Positions 1 through 6,771 of a DNA stretch of 6,771 nt are shown here, in pieces. Below the pieces are notes generated by a model. It searched no databases. It was not told the DNA's origin and saw only the letters and a program-made list of their open reading frames with translations. The stretch's first letter is position 1, and every line of letters begins with the position of its first letter. Position numbers and translations under genes: made by a program. Location: the NCBI GenBank assembly GCA_947624465.1, contig CANQKJ010000117.1, forward strand, positions 1 through 6,771, written 5' to 3'. The stretch comes from an uncultured Oscillospiraceae bacterium. Its GTDB lineage: Bacteria; Bacillota; Clostridia; Oscillospirales; Oscillospiraceae.

Positions 1-1464
<1,464 letters not shown>

Positions 1465-1494
1465 CAGACCATCCAACCATTCCGATACACCGTG

Positions 1495-1517
1495 AAGGCG
1501 GGGCCATGCCCCGCCTT
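1495..1517 (+). promoter_or_regulatory. Perfect intergenic hairpin between dnaK and dnaJ
   Basis: A perfect 10-bp inverted repeat, AAGGCGGGGC (1495-1504) and GCCCCGCCTT (1508-1517), is separated by a 3-base CAT loop. It sits in the 86-base dnaK-dnaJ gap, 33 bases upstream of the dnaJ start. No T-tract follows (next bases GCGCGG), so it is not a standard intrinsic terminator. It could protect the dnaK transcript 3' end, act as a processing site or lower read-through into dnaJ; these roles are inferred. A second weaker stem, GCGG/CCGC (1520-1523 with 1530-1533), follows directly. Confidence 0.7.
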
Positions 1518-1550
1518 GCGCGGCGTTATCCGCAAAGCTGGTGAGAACAT

Positions 1551-2723
1551 ATGCCCGACCAAAAACGAGATTACTATGAGGTGCTGGGGCTGAGCAAGAG
1601 CGCCTCCGACGAGGAGATCAAGAAGGCGTACCGCAGGCTGGCCAAGAAGTACCATCCGGACATGAATCCCGACGACAAGTCCGCCGAGGCCAAGTTCAAG
1701 GAGGTCAACGAGGCCTACGAGATCCTGTCCGACCACGACAAGAAGGCCCGGTACGACCAGTTCGGCTTCGCGGGGGTGGACCCCAACTTCGGCGCGGGAG
1801 CCGGCGGACCCGGCGGTTTCGGCTTCGACATGGGGGATCTGGACCTGGGCGACCTCTTCGGCTCCTTCTTCGGCGGGGGCTTTGGGGGCGGCTTCGGCGG
1901 CGGAGGCCGGCGGTCCAATCCCGGCGGCCCCCAGCGGGGGGCCTCCCTCCGGGCGGGCCTGACCATCGACTTCATGGAGGCCATGACCGGCTGCGACAAG
2001 GAGATCGGCCTCAACCGGGCGGAGAACTGCCCCGACTGCGGCGGCTCCGGCGCGGCCCCAGGCACCAGCCCCGAGACCTGCCCCGACTGCCGGGGCGCCG
2101 GCCAGGTGCGGATACAGCGGCAGTCCATCATGGGTTCGGTCACCACCGTGGGGGAGTGCCCCCGGTGCCACGGCCGCGGCAAGATCGTCAAGAGCCCCTG
2201 CAGGTCCTGCGGCGGCAACGGGCAGGTCACCCGCCACCGCAAGATCAAGATACACATCCCCGCCGGCATCGACAACGGCCAGACCATCCCCATCCGGGGG
2301 GAGGGGAACAGCGGGACCAACGGCGGCCCCTCCGGCGATCTGCTGGTGGTGGTGTCCGTCCGGCCCGACGCCCGCTTCCGGCGGGACGGGGACGACCTCT
2401 ACCTGGAGCAGCCGGTGTCCTTCAGCCAGGCGGCCCTGGGCGCGGAGCTGCAGATCGACACCATCGACGGCAAGGTGAAGTACAGCCTGCCCGCCGGCAC
2501 CCAGCCCGGCGCGATGTTCCGGCTGCGGGGCAAGGGCGCCCCCAATGTGAACGGCCGGGGCCGGGGCGACCAGTACGTTACCGTGCGGCTGGAGGTGCCC
2601 CGGAACCTGACCGCCCAGCAGCGGGAGGCCCTCCGGGCCTATGCCGAGACCATGGGGGAGGGCGGCGGCGATCCCTCCGACCCCGTGCGGGACTTCTTCG
2701 GCAAAAAGAAAAAGAAGAAATGA
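1551..2723 (+). CDS. dnaJ: Chaperone protein DnaJ (Hsp40, type I)
   Basis: Co-chaperone that delivers clients to DnaK and stimulates its ATPase. At 390 residues it is a normal length for type I DnaJ. The J domain is residues 6-70, with the essential HPD tripeptide at 35-37. A Gly/Phe-rich linker follows at about 73-127, with runs such as [13 protein letters not shown]. Four CxxCxGxG zinc motifs are intact: CPDCGGSG (160-167), CPDCRGAG (177-184), CPRCHGRG (203-210) and CRSCGGNG (217-224). The C-terminal substrate-binding beta domains start near residue 228 and include GDLLVVVSV and the LRGKGAP segment. The ATG at 1551 is preceded by a modest GGTGAG; the J domain begins six residues in, which supports this start. 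The protein ends in six lysines encoded by an A-rich stretch (2703-2720) directly before the terminator, unlike the GC-rich body of the gene. Probably co-transcribed with dnaK. Confidence 0.98.
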   Translation: MPDQKRDYYEVLGLSKSASDEEIKKAYRRLAKKYHPDMNPDDKSAEAKFKEVNEAYEILSDHDKKARYDQFGFAGVDPNFGAGAGGPGGFGFDMGDLDLGDLFGSFFGGGFGGGFGGGGRRSNPGGPQRGASLRAGLTIDFMEAMTGCDKEIGLNRAENCPDCGGSGAAPGTSPETCPDCRGAGQVRIQRQSIMGSVTTVGECPRCHGRGKIVKSPCRSCGGNGQVTRHRKIKIHIPAGIDNGQTIPIRGEGNSGTNGGPSGDLLVVVSVRPDARFRRDGDDLYLEQPVSFSQAALGAELQIDTIDGKVKYSLPAGTQPGAMFRLRGKGAPNVNGRGRGDQYVTVRLEVPRNLTAQQREALRAYAETMGEGGGDPSDPVRDFFGKKKKKK

Positions 2724-2724
2724 C

Positions 2725-2760
2725 AAAAGCCTCCGAACGAGCTGCGTTCGGAGGCTTTTT
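2725..2760. terminator. Bidirectional intrinsic terminator between convergent dnaJ and MBOAT genes
   Basis: A perfect 15-bp inverted repeat, AAAAGCCTCCGAACG (2725-2739) and CGTTCGGAGGCTTTT (2745-2759), has a 5-base AGCTG loop. On + it ends in TTTTT (2756-2760), one base after the dnaJ stop codon begins its arm. Read on -, the same structure ends in TTTT (2728-2725), so it also serves the MBOAT transcript that stops at 2778. The + direction has the longer T-tract. Confidence 0.93.
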
Positions 2761-2777
2761 CGCGCCGGGGCCCGGCT

Positions 2778-4181
2778 TTAGAAGCGGAAATAGATAAAGG
2801 GGTTATAGGCGGAGCTGATGATGGCGCAGACGCAGGCGCCCGCCAGCGCCAGACAGGCCAGATTTGCCGCCGCGCGGGCCGCCGCGCTGTCGGGCGGCGG
2901 GATCCGTTTGGAGATGGGCAGCATACACACGAACCCCAGCGGCAGGAGCCAGACCGCCCGCAGCAGCTCCGAGTTGGCCGCCGCCGCGCCCAGCCAGTCG
3001 GTGGGCCGGTAGGTGAACATGGCGCGCAGCGCCGCCGCCATTTGGCTGAAATCGGTGAGATCGAAGATCACCCAGCCCACCGTGACGATGAGGAAGGTGT
3101 ACGCCCAGCGGACAAAGCCGGGGAGCCTGTCCAGCAGCCGGCCAAGCGCCAGCTTTTCCAGCACCAGCAGCGCGGCGTAATACAGGCCCCACAGCAGGAA
3201 GTTCCAGCTCGCCCCGTGCCAGAAGCCGGTGAGGCTCCACACCACCAGAATGTTGAACACCCAGCGGCCCCGGCTCACCCGGTTGCCGCCCAGGGGGATA
3301 TACACATAGTCCCGGAACCAGGAGGACAGGGAGATGTGCCACCGCCGCCAGAACTCGGTGACCGATCTGGAGACGTAGGGATGGTCAAAGTTCTCCAGGA
3401 AGTGGAACCCGAAGATGCGTCCCAGGCCGATGGCCATGTCGGAATAGCCGGAGAAGTCGAAATAAATCTGGAAGGTATAGGCCAGCGCCGCCACCCAGTA
3501 GAGGGCGGTGCCGTAGATCTGGGGAGAGCCCGCGTAGATCAGTTCGGCGATGGGGGCCGCGGAGTTGGCGACCAGCACCTTTTTGGCCAGGCCGACGATG
3601 AACCGCCGGGCGCCCGCCGCCGCGTCCTCCAGCGTCTCCCTGCGGCAGCGGATCTCGTCCTCGATGGTCTCGTAGCGGACGATGGGGCCGGCGATCAGCT
3701 GGGGGAAGAAGGAGACGTACAGCGTCAGGTAGAAAAAGTTTCGCTGGACCGCCACTCTGCCCCGGTAGAGGTCGATGACGTAGGAGAGGATCTGAAAGGT
3801 GTAGAAGCTGATGCCGATGGGGAGGGCGATGGCGGGGAGGGAGATCGCGCCGCCCCCCAGCAGACGGTCCAGGTTGTCCGCCGCGAAGTTCAGGTATTTG
3901 AACACGAACAGATTGCCCACCAGCAGCGTCACGGTGACGAGAAAGACGGCCCGCTTCGCGGCGGGCTTCCTCTCAAACCGGCTCATGAGCAGACCGCCCA
4001 GGTAGGCCGCCAGGGAGGCGGCCAGCATCAGCAGGAGCAGCCGGGGTTCTCCCCAGGAGTAGAACAGCAGGGAGACCGCCAGCAGCACCCCGTTGCGCCA
4101 TGGCCGCCAGGGCAGGGCAAAATAGGCCAGGAAGGTCACGGGGAACAGGAGGTACAGGAAGGGCATACTGCTGAATACCAT
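2778..4181 (-). CDS. AlgI/DltB-type MBOAT O-acyltransferase (polysaccharide O-acetylation)
   Basis: Polytopic membrane-bound O-acyltransferase of 467 residues with roughly 11-13 hydrophobic segments. The family moves acyl groups, usually acetyl, across the membrane onto extracellular glycans or polymers, normally with a membrane-anchored SGNH-like partner. Family landmarks visible are FPQLIAGPIVRY (159-170), YFDFSGYSDMAIGLG (240-254), the conserved loop FWRRWHISLSSWFRDY (277-292) with PLGGNR after it, and GFWHGASWNFLLWG (319-332). The two conserved histidines are His282 and His322; the second, in WHGASW, is the presumed catalytic one. The start ATG at 4181 has GGAGGG seven bases upstream, inside the end of the DHHW gene, which stops 3 bases away; an in-frame ATG five codons later is less well placed. 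The tight spacing argues for translational coupling. It could be annotated AlgI or DltB, but no D-alanylation genes are nearby, so acetylation is more likely. The substrate cannot be read from the sequence. Confidence 0.93.
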   Translation of the reverse strand: MVFSSMPFLYLLFPVTFLAYFALPWRPWRNGVLLAVSLLFYSWGEPRLLLLMLAASLAAYLGGLLMSRFERKPAAKRAVFLVTVTLLVGNLFVFKYLNFAADNLDRLLGGGAISLPAIALPIGISFYTFQILSYVIDLYRGRVAVQRNFFYLTLYVSFFPQLIAGPIVRYETIEDEIRCRRETLEDAAAGARRFIVGLAKKVLVANSAAPIAELIYAGSPQIYGTALYWVAALAYTFQIYFDFSGYSDMAIGLGRIFGFHFLENFDHPYVSRSVTEFWRRWHISLSSWFRDYVYIPLGGNRVSRGRWVFNILVVWSLTGFWHGASWNFLLWGLYYAALLVLEKLALGRLLDRLPGFVRWAYTFLIVTVGWVIFDLTDFSQMAAALRAMFTYRPTDWLGAAAANSELLRAVWLLPLGFVCMLPISKRIPPPDSAAARAAANLACLALAGACVCAIISSAYNPFIYFRF

Positions 4182-4184
4182 AGC

Positions 4185-5342
4185 TCAGCCCTCCAGACGG
4201 AAATCGTCCGACACGAAGTAGTCGATGTTGCCGATGAGCAGCACCCGGTCGATCCCGTGGGCGGCCAGGTAGTCGGACAGCCGGAACTCCTCCCCCATAT
4301 AGGCGCTGTAATAGCGCAGGTCCACCGAGTAGAGGGTGTCGAAATGGCTGGCCAGCAGCCGCAGCACGGCGTTGTCGAAGGACTCCCCGATGAGCAGGAC
4401 GGAGCCTCCGCCGCTCTTTCCGCCGGAGAGGATCACCTCGCCCATGTCGCCGCCGTAGATGTCCCCATAGGTGGGGGTCCAGCCCTGGCCGGACCAGAAC
4501 AGCTCCTGATTGCCGTACCCGTCGGCGGGCGCGCCGTTGACGGTCACCTCCATGGCGGGGAAGTCGAACCGGTACATGGACACGGTCTCCCACATCCCCT
4601 CGGGGGCCTTGGAGCCGGAGAACCGGCCCGGCAGCGTCACCTCCTCCAGCGGGACCAGAGGCTCGTCCTCCACCCCCAGCAGGGAGAGGAGTTCCAGGTA
4701 GCCCTCGTAGGAGCCCCGGTGGTTCCAGTGGTGGTCGGTGCGGTAAAAGCGATCCGCAAAGACGTCGAAGCTGTCGACGGCAAAGCGGGCCGTCCGCTCC
4801 GGCGGCAGGTCCAGCCGGTCCCGGAGATACTCATAGGCCAGCGTCTTTTCGCCGGTCTCAAAGTCGATATCCGTGTCCTTCTCGATGTAATAGAGACAGA
4901 ACTCCGTGTCGGGCAGGCGGGCGAACACCTCGTTATAGTTGGCGGCCCGCTCATCCAGCGCGTCGGTCATGGAGGACAGCGGCCTGGTCCAGTAGGTCAC
5001 ATAGTCCCCGCCGAAGATGCGGGAGCCCTGAAAAGTAAAATACCGGTCAGGCCAGCGCCGGAGGAGAGGCTCCAAAAGCAGGCGCAGGCTGGCGGTCCTG
5101 GTAAGGTTATACGCTTTTTTGTAGTAGGAGGAAAAGTTCACCTGGTCGCTGAGGGCGTCATCCACACCCTGCTGGAAGGAGCCGTCCAGATAGCTCTCCG
5201 CAGTGAGGGCGGGCATCTGGTTGGCGTAGCGGTTTTCGTAGGTGTTGATCTCCTTGGGGAAGAACAGGGTCCGCACCAGCCCCGCCGTCAGCAGTATGAG
5301 AATGGCGCCCAGAAACAACAGGTCGGGCAGTTTTTTCCGCAC
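4185..5342 (-). CDS. DHHW-family protein, membrane-anchored SGNH-like partner of the MBOAT
   Basis: A 385-residue protein with a short basic N-terminus (MRKK) and one hydrophobic segment at about 8-28, so a signal anchor with the bulk outside the membrane. It carries the name-giving motif in YRTDHHWNHRG (200-210; DHHW at 203-206) and a serine turn LLIGESFDN (316-324) with Ser321. This arrangement resembles the AlgJ/AlgX-like SGNH acetyltransferases, where an Asp-His motif and a GxS serine form the active site; assigning these residues as catalytic is inference. An early ENRYANQMPAL segment (36-46) is typical of the family. Here the common GDS is GES. The probable role is to take the acetyl group from the MBOAT and place it on an extracytoplasmic glycan. 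The start is GTG at 5342 with GGAG seven bases upstream; the next in-frame ATG (Met43) would remove the anchor. The ribosome binding site lies in a hairpin. Confidence 0.88.
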   Translation of the reverse strand: MRKKLPDLLFLGAILILLTAGLVRTLFFPKEINTYENRYANQMPALTAESYLDGSFQQGVDDALSDQVNFSSYYKKAYNLTRTASLRLLLEPLLRRWPDRYFTFQGSRIFGGDYVTYWTRPLSSMTDALDERAANYNEVFARLPDTEFCLYYIEKDTDIDFETGEKTLAYEYLRDRLDLPPERTARFAVDSFDVFADRFYRTDHHWNHRGSYEGYLELLSLLGVEDEPLVPLEEVTLPGRFSGSKAPEGMWETVSMYRFDFPAMEVTVNGAPADGYGNQELFWSGQGWTPTYGDIYGGDMGEVILSGGKSGGGSVLLIGESFDNAVLRLLASHFDTLYSVDLRYYSAYMGEEFRLSDYLAAHGIDRVLLIGNIDYFVSDDFRLEG

Positions 5343-5380
5343 GGGGGCGCTCCCCCTTTCTCCGCCGCTCAGAGGGCGGA
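5343..5380 (-). promoter_or_regulatory. Two stem-loops in the spacer before the DHHW gene, one over its ribosome binding site
   Basis: The 40-base spacer is almost wholly inverted repeats. Reading on -, TCCGCC (5380-5375) pairs with GGCGGA (5366-5361) around an 8-base loop. Four bases later GGGGG (5356-5352) pairs with CCCCC (5347-5343) around a 4-base AGCG loop. The second stem takes up the GGGGGAG Shine-Dalgarno region and ends at the base next to the GTG start. Neither stem is followed by a T-tract, so termination is not indicated; control of translation of the DHHW gene is possible but inferred. Confidence 0.55.
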
Positions 5381-5382
5381 CC

Positions 5383-5790
5383 TCAGCAGTCCACGGTGAT
5401 GTTGTCGGTGCCGTGGGCCTCGAACTCGTCGATGTAGGCGTCGATGCGCTGGGTCAGCTCGTCGTAGTTGCTCTCGTCGATGGGCACGTCGTCCATGTCC
5501 CGGCGGGCCAGGTCCTCCGCCAGGATCTCGAAGAACACGTTGTTCTCATAGTCCATGATGGCCTCGTGGATGCCTCCCTCCGCGAAGGCCCGGGAGGGGA
5601 TGATCTCTCCCTGGTACTCCTCGGCCAGGGTGGGCATACCCTCCCGCGCCGCCTTGGCGAACAGCAGGCTCTCCACCTCGTCGTAGTCCTTGAAGCGGTC
5701 CTCCCCCCTGGTGGAGTTGAGGATCCAGTTCCCGATATATACCATGTCCAAAAGACGCCGAAACTGCTTGCGGCTAAGCTCCAGTTCCAT
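5383..5790 (-). CDS. Small acidic conserved-looking protein of unknown function
   Basis: A 135-residue protein that I cannot assign to a characterised family. The start is well supported: ATG at 5790 with AAGGAGG eight bases upstream (5799-5805 on the + strand as CCTCCTT). The N-terminus (MELELSRKQFRRLLDMVYIGNWILNS, given here as positions 1-20 MELELSRKQFRRLLDMVYIG, then NWILNS) is amphipathic and recalls small cytosolic proteins of unknown function seen in many bacteria, a resemblance from memory. The remainder is rich in Asp and Glu, with DYDEVESLLF (35-44), YENNVFFEILAEDLARRD (81-98) and YDELTQRIDAYIDEFE (109-124), mostly predicted helical. There is no signal peptide, membrane segment or metal motif; the single Cys is the last residue. 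It is the first gene after the minus-strand promoter and 40 bases ahead of the DHHW gene, so probably co-transcribed with the acetylation pair, though a functional link is not shown. Confidence 0.85.
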   Translation of the reverse strand: MELELSRKQFRRLLDMVYIGNWILNSTRGEDRFKDYDEVESLLFAKAAREGMPTLAEEYQGEIIPSRAFAEGGIHEAIMDYENNVFFEILAEDLARRDMDDVPIDESNYDELTQRIDAYIDEFEAHGTDNITVDC

Positions 5791-5810
5791 TGGTCAGACC
5801 TCCTTTGCCG

Positions 5811-5830
5811 GGAGAGCCTCAGCGCTCTCC
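5811..5830 (-). promoter_or_regulatory. Leader hairpin upstream of the 135-residue gene
   Basis: On -, GGAGAGC (5830-5824) and GCTCTCC (5817-5811) form a perfect 7-bp stem with a 6-base GCTGAG loop. It lies between the predicted transcription start (near 5836) and the AAGGAGG site, five bases upstream of the latter. No T-tract follows. It may stabilise the 5' end of the mRNA or modulate initiation. Confidence 0.5.
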
Positions 5831-5840
5831 GATCCCCTCT

Positions 5841-5870
5841 ATTTTATACACCTTTTTCAGCGGTTGTCAA
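5841..5870 (-). promoter_or_regulatory. Sigma-A type promoter for the minus-strand operon
   Basis: On - there is a perfect -35 box TTGACA (5870-5865) and, 16 bases on, TATAAA (5848-5843); the shifted box TAAAAT (5846-5841) at 18 bases is an equal alternative. Both -10 choices match five of six consensus bases. Transcription would begin near 5836, giving a leader of about 46 bases before the ATG at 5790. The AT-rich patch stands out clearly from the GC-rich surroundings. It would drive the 135-residue gene, the DHHW gene and the MBOAT gene. Confidence 0.75.
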
Positions 5871-5941
5871 TGGTCATACTTGGCTTTGCCGGCGCATATA
5901 GTCAGGGCAGATGCCATTTTGACGAAGCGGAGTGATCGCCT

Positions 5942-6556
5942 ATGGAGGAGTACAGAGGGGAAAACAAAATCGTCCTGCGGGGACAGGTGGCGGGGGCGCC
6001 GGCCCTGTCCCACCGGAACCACGGGATCGACTACTACATCGCGCCCTTCCGGGTGCCGCGGCTGTCCGGGACGGACGACACGTTGAATCTCATCGCGGCG
6101 GCGCCGGACGCGGACCTGTGGGCGGCCGGGAACTGGCTCACCGTCCAGGGGGAGGTGCGCTCCTACAACAACCGCTCCGGCCAGGGGAGCAAGCTGGTGG
6201 TCACCGTGCTGGTGCGGGCCGCCGCCCCCGCGGAGGAGGAGACCGGCGAAAACCGGCTCGTCCTGGCGGGGGCCCTCTGCCGCAAGCCGGTGGTGCGACG
6301 GACCCCCCTTGGCCGGGAGATTTGCGATTTGCTGCTGGCCGTCAACCGGCCCTACGGGCGGGCGGACTATCTGCCCTGCATCGCCTGGGGGTCCCTGGCC
6401 GCCCACTGCGGGGAACTCCCCGTGGGCAGTATGCTCCGGCTGGAGGGAAGGCTCCAGAGCCGGCAGTACCACAAGGTCATCGACGGGGAGCAGGTCACCC
6501 GCACCGCCTTTGAGGTGTCGGTGATGAACCTGCTGCCCGAGGAGGACGGGATCTAA
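5942..6556 (+). CDS. Tandem OB-fold single-stranded DNA-binding-like protein
   Basis: A 204-residue protein with two OB-fold halves. The C-terminal half (about 102-197) is clearly SSB-like: NRLVLAGALCRKPVVRR (104-120), TPLGREICDLLLAVNR (121-136), DYLPCIAWGSLAAHC (142-156) and LRLEGRLQSRQY (165-176) follow the order of classical bacterial SSB. The N-terminal half (about 8-93) repeats the layout in degenerate form: NKIVLRGQVAGAPALSH, YYIAPFRVPRLSG, then LTVQGEVRSYNN. A short acidic linker AAPAEEETGE (94-103) joins them. The classical tail with the DDDIPF-like tip that recruits repair proteins is absent; the protein ends LLPEEDGI right after the second fold. It probably binds ssDNA as a paralogue of the housekeeping SSB, but another OB-fold role such as primosomal or RNA binding is possible. 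The ATG at 5942 has GGAG nine bases upstream; no convincing promoter is visible, only an isolated TATAGT at 5897-5902. The TAA stop is part of the repeat flank of the adjacent element. Confidence 0.85.
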   Translation: MEEYRGENKIVLRGQVAGAPALSHRNHGIDYYIAPFRVPRLSGTDDTLNLIAAAPDADLWAAGNWLTVQGEVRSYNNRSGQGSKLVVTVLVRAAAPAEEETGENRLVLAGALCRKPVVRRTPLGREICDLLLAVNRPYGRADYLPCIAWGSLAAHCGELPVGSMLRLEGRLQSRQYHKVIDGEQVTRTAFEVSVMNLLPEEDGI

Positions 6557-6718
6557 GAACCTGTTTTCATAAGCGGGGCATGCCTGAAGGGCGAGGAATT
6601 TTGGCGCCAGACAAGGCGATTTGACGCCGCCATACTGGATGTATGGCAAGGAAAATCAACGCAGTATGGCGGCAAAAGACCCGCCCAGACGGCGTGTAAC
6701 GCTTGTGAATACAGGTTC
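6557..6718. mobile_element. 162-bp palindromic MITE-like element with 19-bp terminal inverted repeats
   Basis: The left end GAACCTGTTTTCATAAGCG (6557-6575) and the reverse complement of the right end (6700-6718), GAACCTGTATTCACAAGCG, match at 17 of 19 positions. TAA flanks the element on both sides (6554-6556 and 6719-6721), fitting a 3-base target duplication; a TA duplication with slightly longer ends is an alternative. A perfect 12-bp internal inverted repeat, GCCGCCATACTG (6626-6637) and CAGTATGGCGGC (6662-6673), sits in the centre, and the flanks between are imperfectly complementary, so the whole element can fold into one long hairpin. It has no coding capacity. The architecture suits a non-autonomous element mobilised in trans, or a palindromic intergenic repeat. 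No transposase is present in the window, and the parent family is unknown to me. Confidence 0.75.
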
Positions 6719-6771
6719 TAAAAGGTGCGGGTACATACCTCCCGGATCTTCTGCCGGATGGAGCGCAGGTC
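6718..6771 (-). CDS. 3' end of an unidentified minus-strand gene (partial)
   Basis: Reading from the right edge on -, an open frame encodes 17 residues, DLRSIRQKIREVCTRTF, and stops at TAG (6720-6718). Codon choice (CTG, CGC, TCC, ATC, CGG, CAG, AAG, GAG) matches the GC-ending use of the neighbouring genes, and the peptide looks like a C-terminal amphipathic helix. Too little is present to name the protein. Two of the three stop-codon bases are flank and one is the terminal base of the palindromic element. The gene would converge on the SSB-like gene. A chance frame is possible over so short a stretch. Confidence 0.45.
   Translation of the reverse strand, partial: DLRSIRQKIREVCTRTF

Larger units (their letters stand above)
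5791..5941. other. Divergent intergenic region
   Basis: The 151 bases separate the minus-strand operon from the SSB-like gene. The left half carries the minus-strand promoter, leader hairpin and ribosome binding site. On + the only promoter-like element is TATAGT at 5897-5902, without a -35 box at a suitable distance, so how the SSB-like gene is transcribed is unclear. I see no operator palindrome or riboswitch fold here. Confidence 0.7.

Noticed and set aside
1495..1517. dnaK-dnaJ hairpin as an intrinsic terminator
   Set aside because: The stem is strong but the following bases are GCGCGG with no T-tract.
2764..2776. GC-rich inverted repeat GCCGGGGCCCGGC between the terminator and the MBOAT stop as an operator
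   Set aside because: It lies at the 3' ends of two convergent genes, far from any promoter, and such short GC palindromes are expected by chance in this composition.
3042..5399. A 785-codon open frame on + running antisense to both the MBOAT and DHHW genes
   Set aside because: Its translation is a low-complexity mix of Gly, Val, Gln, Glu and His with no domain, and it crosses two well-supported minus-strand genes. Strong GC bias at third positions of those genes removes stops from the opposing frame.
5864..5902. A + strand promoter for the SSB-like gene using TTGTCA or TTGGCT with TATAGT
   Set aside because: The spacings are 27 and 11 bases, both unsuitable for a sigma-A promoter.
5867..6649. 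A 260-codon frame on - opposite the SSB-like gene and entering the palindromic element
   Set aside because: No recognisable domain, and it opposes a gene with clear OB-fold motifs and a better start; it also reads through the minus-strand promoter region.

Overview
The window is 6.8 kb of strongly GC-rich bacterial DNA in which nearly every third codon position is G or C. The Gram-positive style of DnaK/DnaJ, the MBOAT + DHHW pair, the strong AAGGAGG-type ribosome binding sites and a consensus sigma-A promoter suggest a high-GC member of the Clostridia, possibly of the Oscillospiraceae (Flavonifractor/Oscillibacter-like). The lineage is inferred from protein style only; no database was searched.

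Layout. Positions 1-2723 (+) hold the 3' part of a heat-shock operon: dnaK, truncated by the window edge, then an 86-base gap with a perfect GC-rich hairpin, then a complete dnaJ with all four zinc-finger repeats. A symmetrical hairpin with A- and T-tracts (2725-2760) ends dnaJ and also serves the genes converging from the right. Positions 2778-5790 (-) hold a three-gene unit read from a promoter near 5841-5870: a small acidic protein of unknown function, a DHHW-family membrane-anchored SGNH-like protein, and an AlgI-type MBOAT acyltransferase. The last two are spaced by only 3 bases and very probably form an envelope or exopolysaccharide O-acetylation machine. The first gene is separated from the DHHW gene by a 40-base spacer made almost wholly of two hairpins, one of which covers the DHHW ribosome binding site.

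Positions 5791-5941 are a divergent intergenic region. Positions 5942-6556 (+) encode a 204-residue protein with two SSB-like OB folds in tandem and no classical acidic C-terminal tip. Its stop codon abuts a 162-base palindromic element (6557-6718) with 19-base terminal inverted repeats, flanked by TAA on both sides. The last 54 bases look like the 3' end of a further minus-strand gene.

The most interesting observation is the position of this MITE-like element. It appears to have inserted exactly into the overlapping stop codons of two convergent genes (CTAA: TAA on +, TAG on -), and the TAA target duplication plus the terminal C of the element left both genes with a stop. No phage, CRISPR, RNA gene or toxin-antitoxin unit is visible, and most of the window is core or common accessory content.
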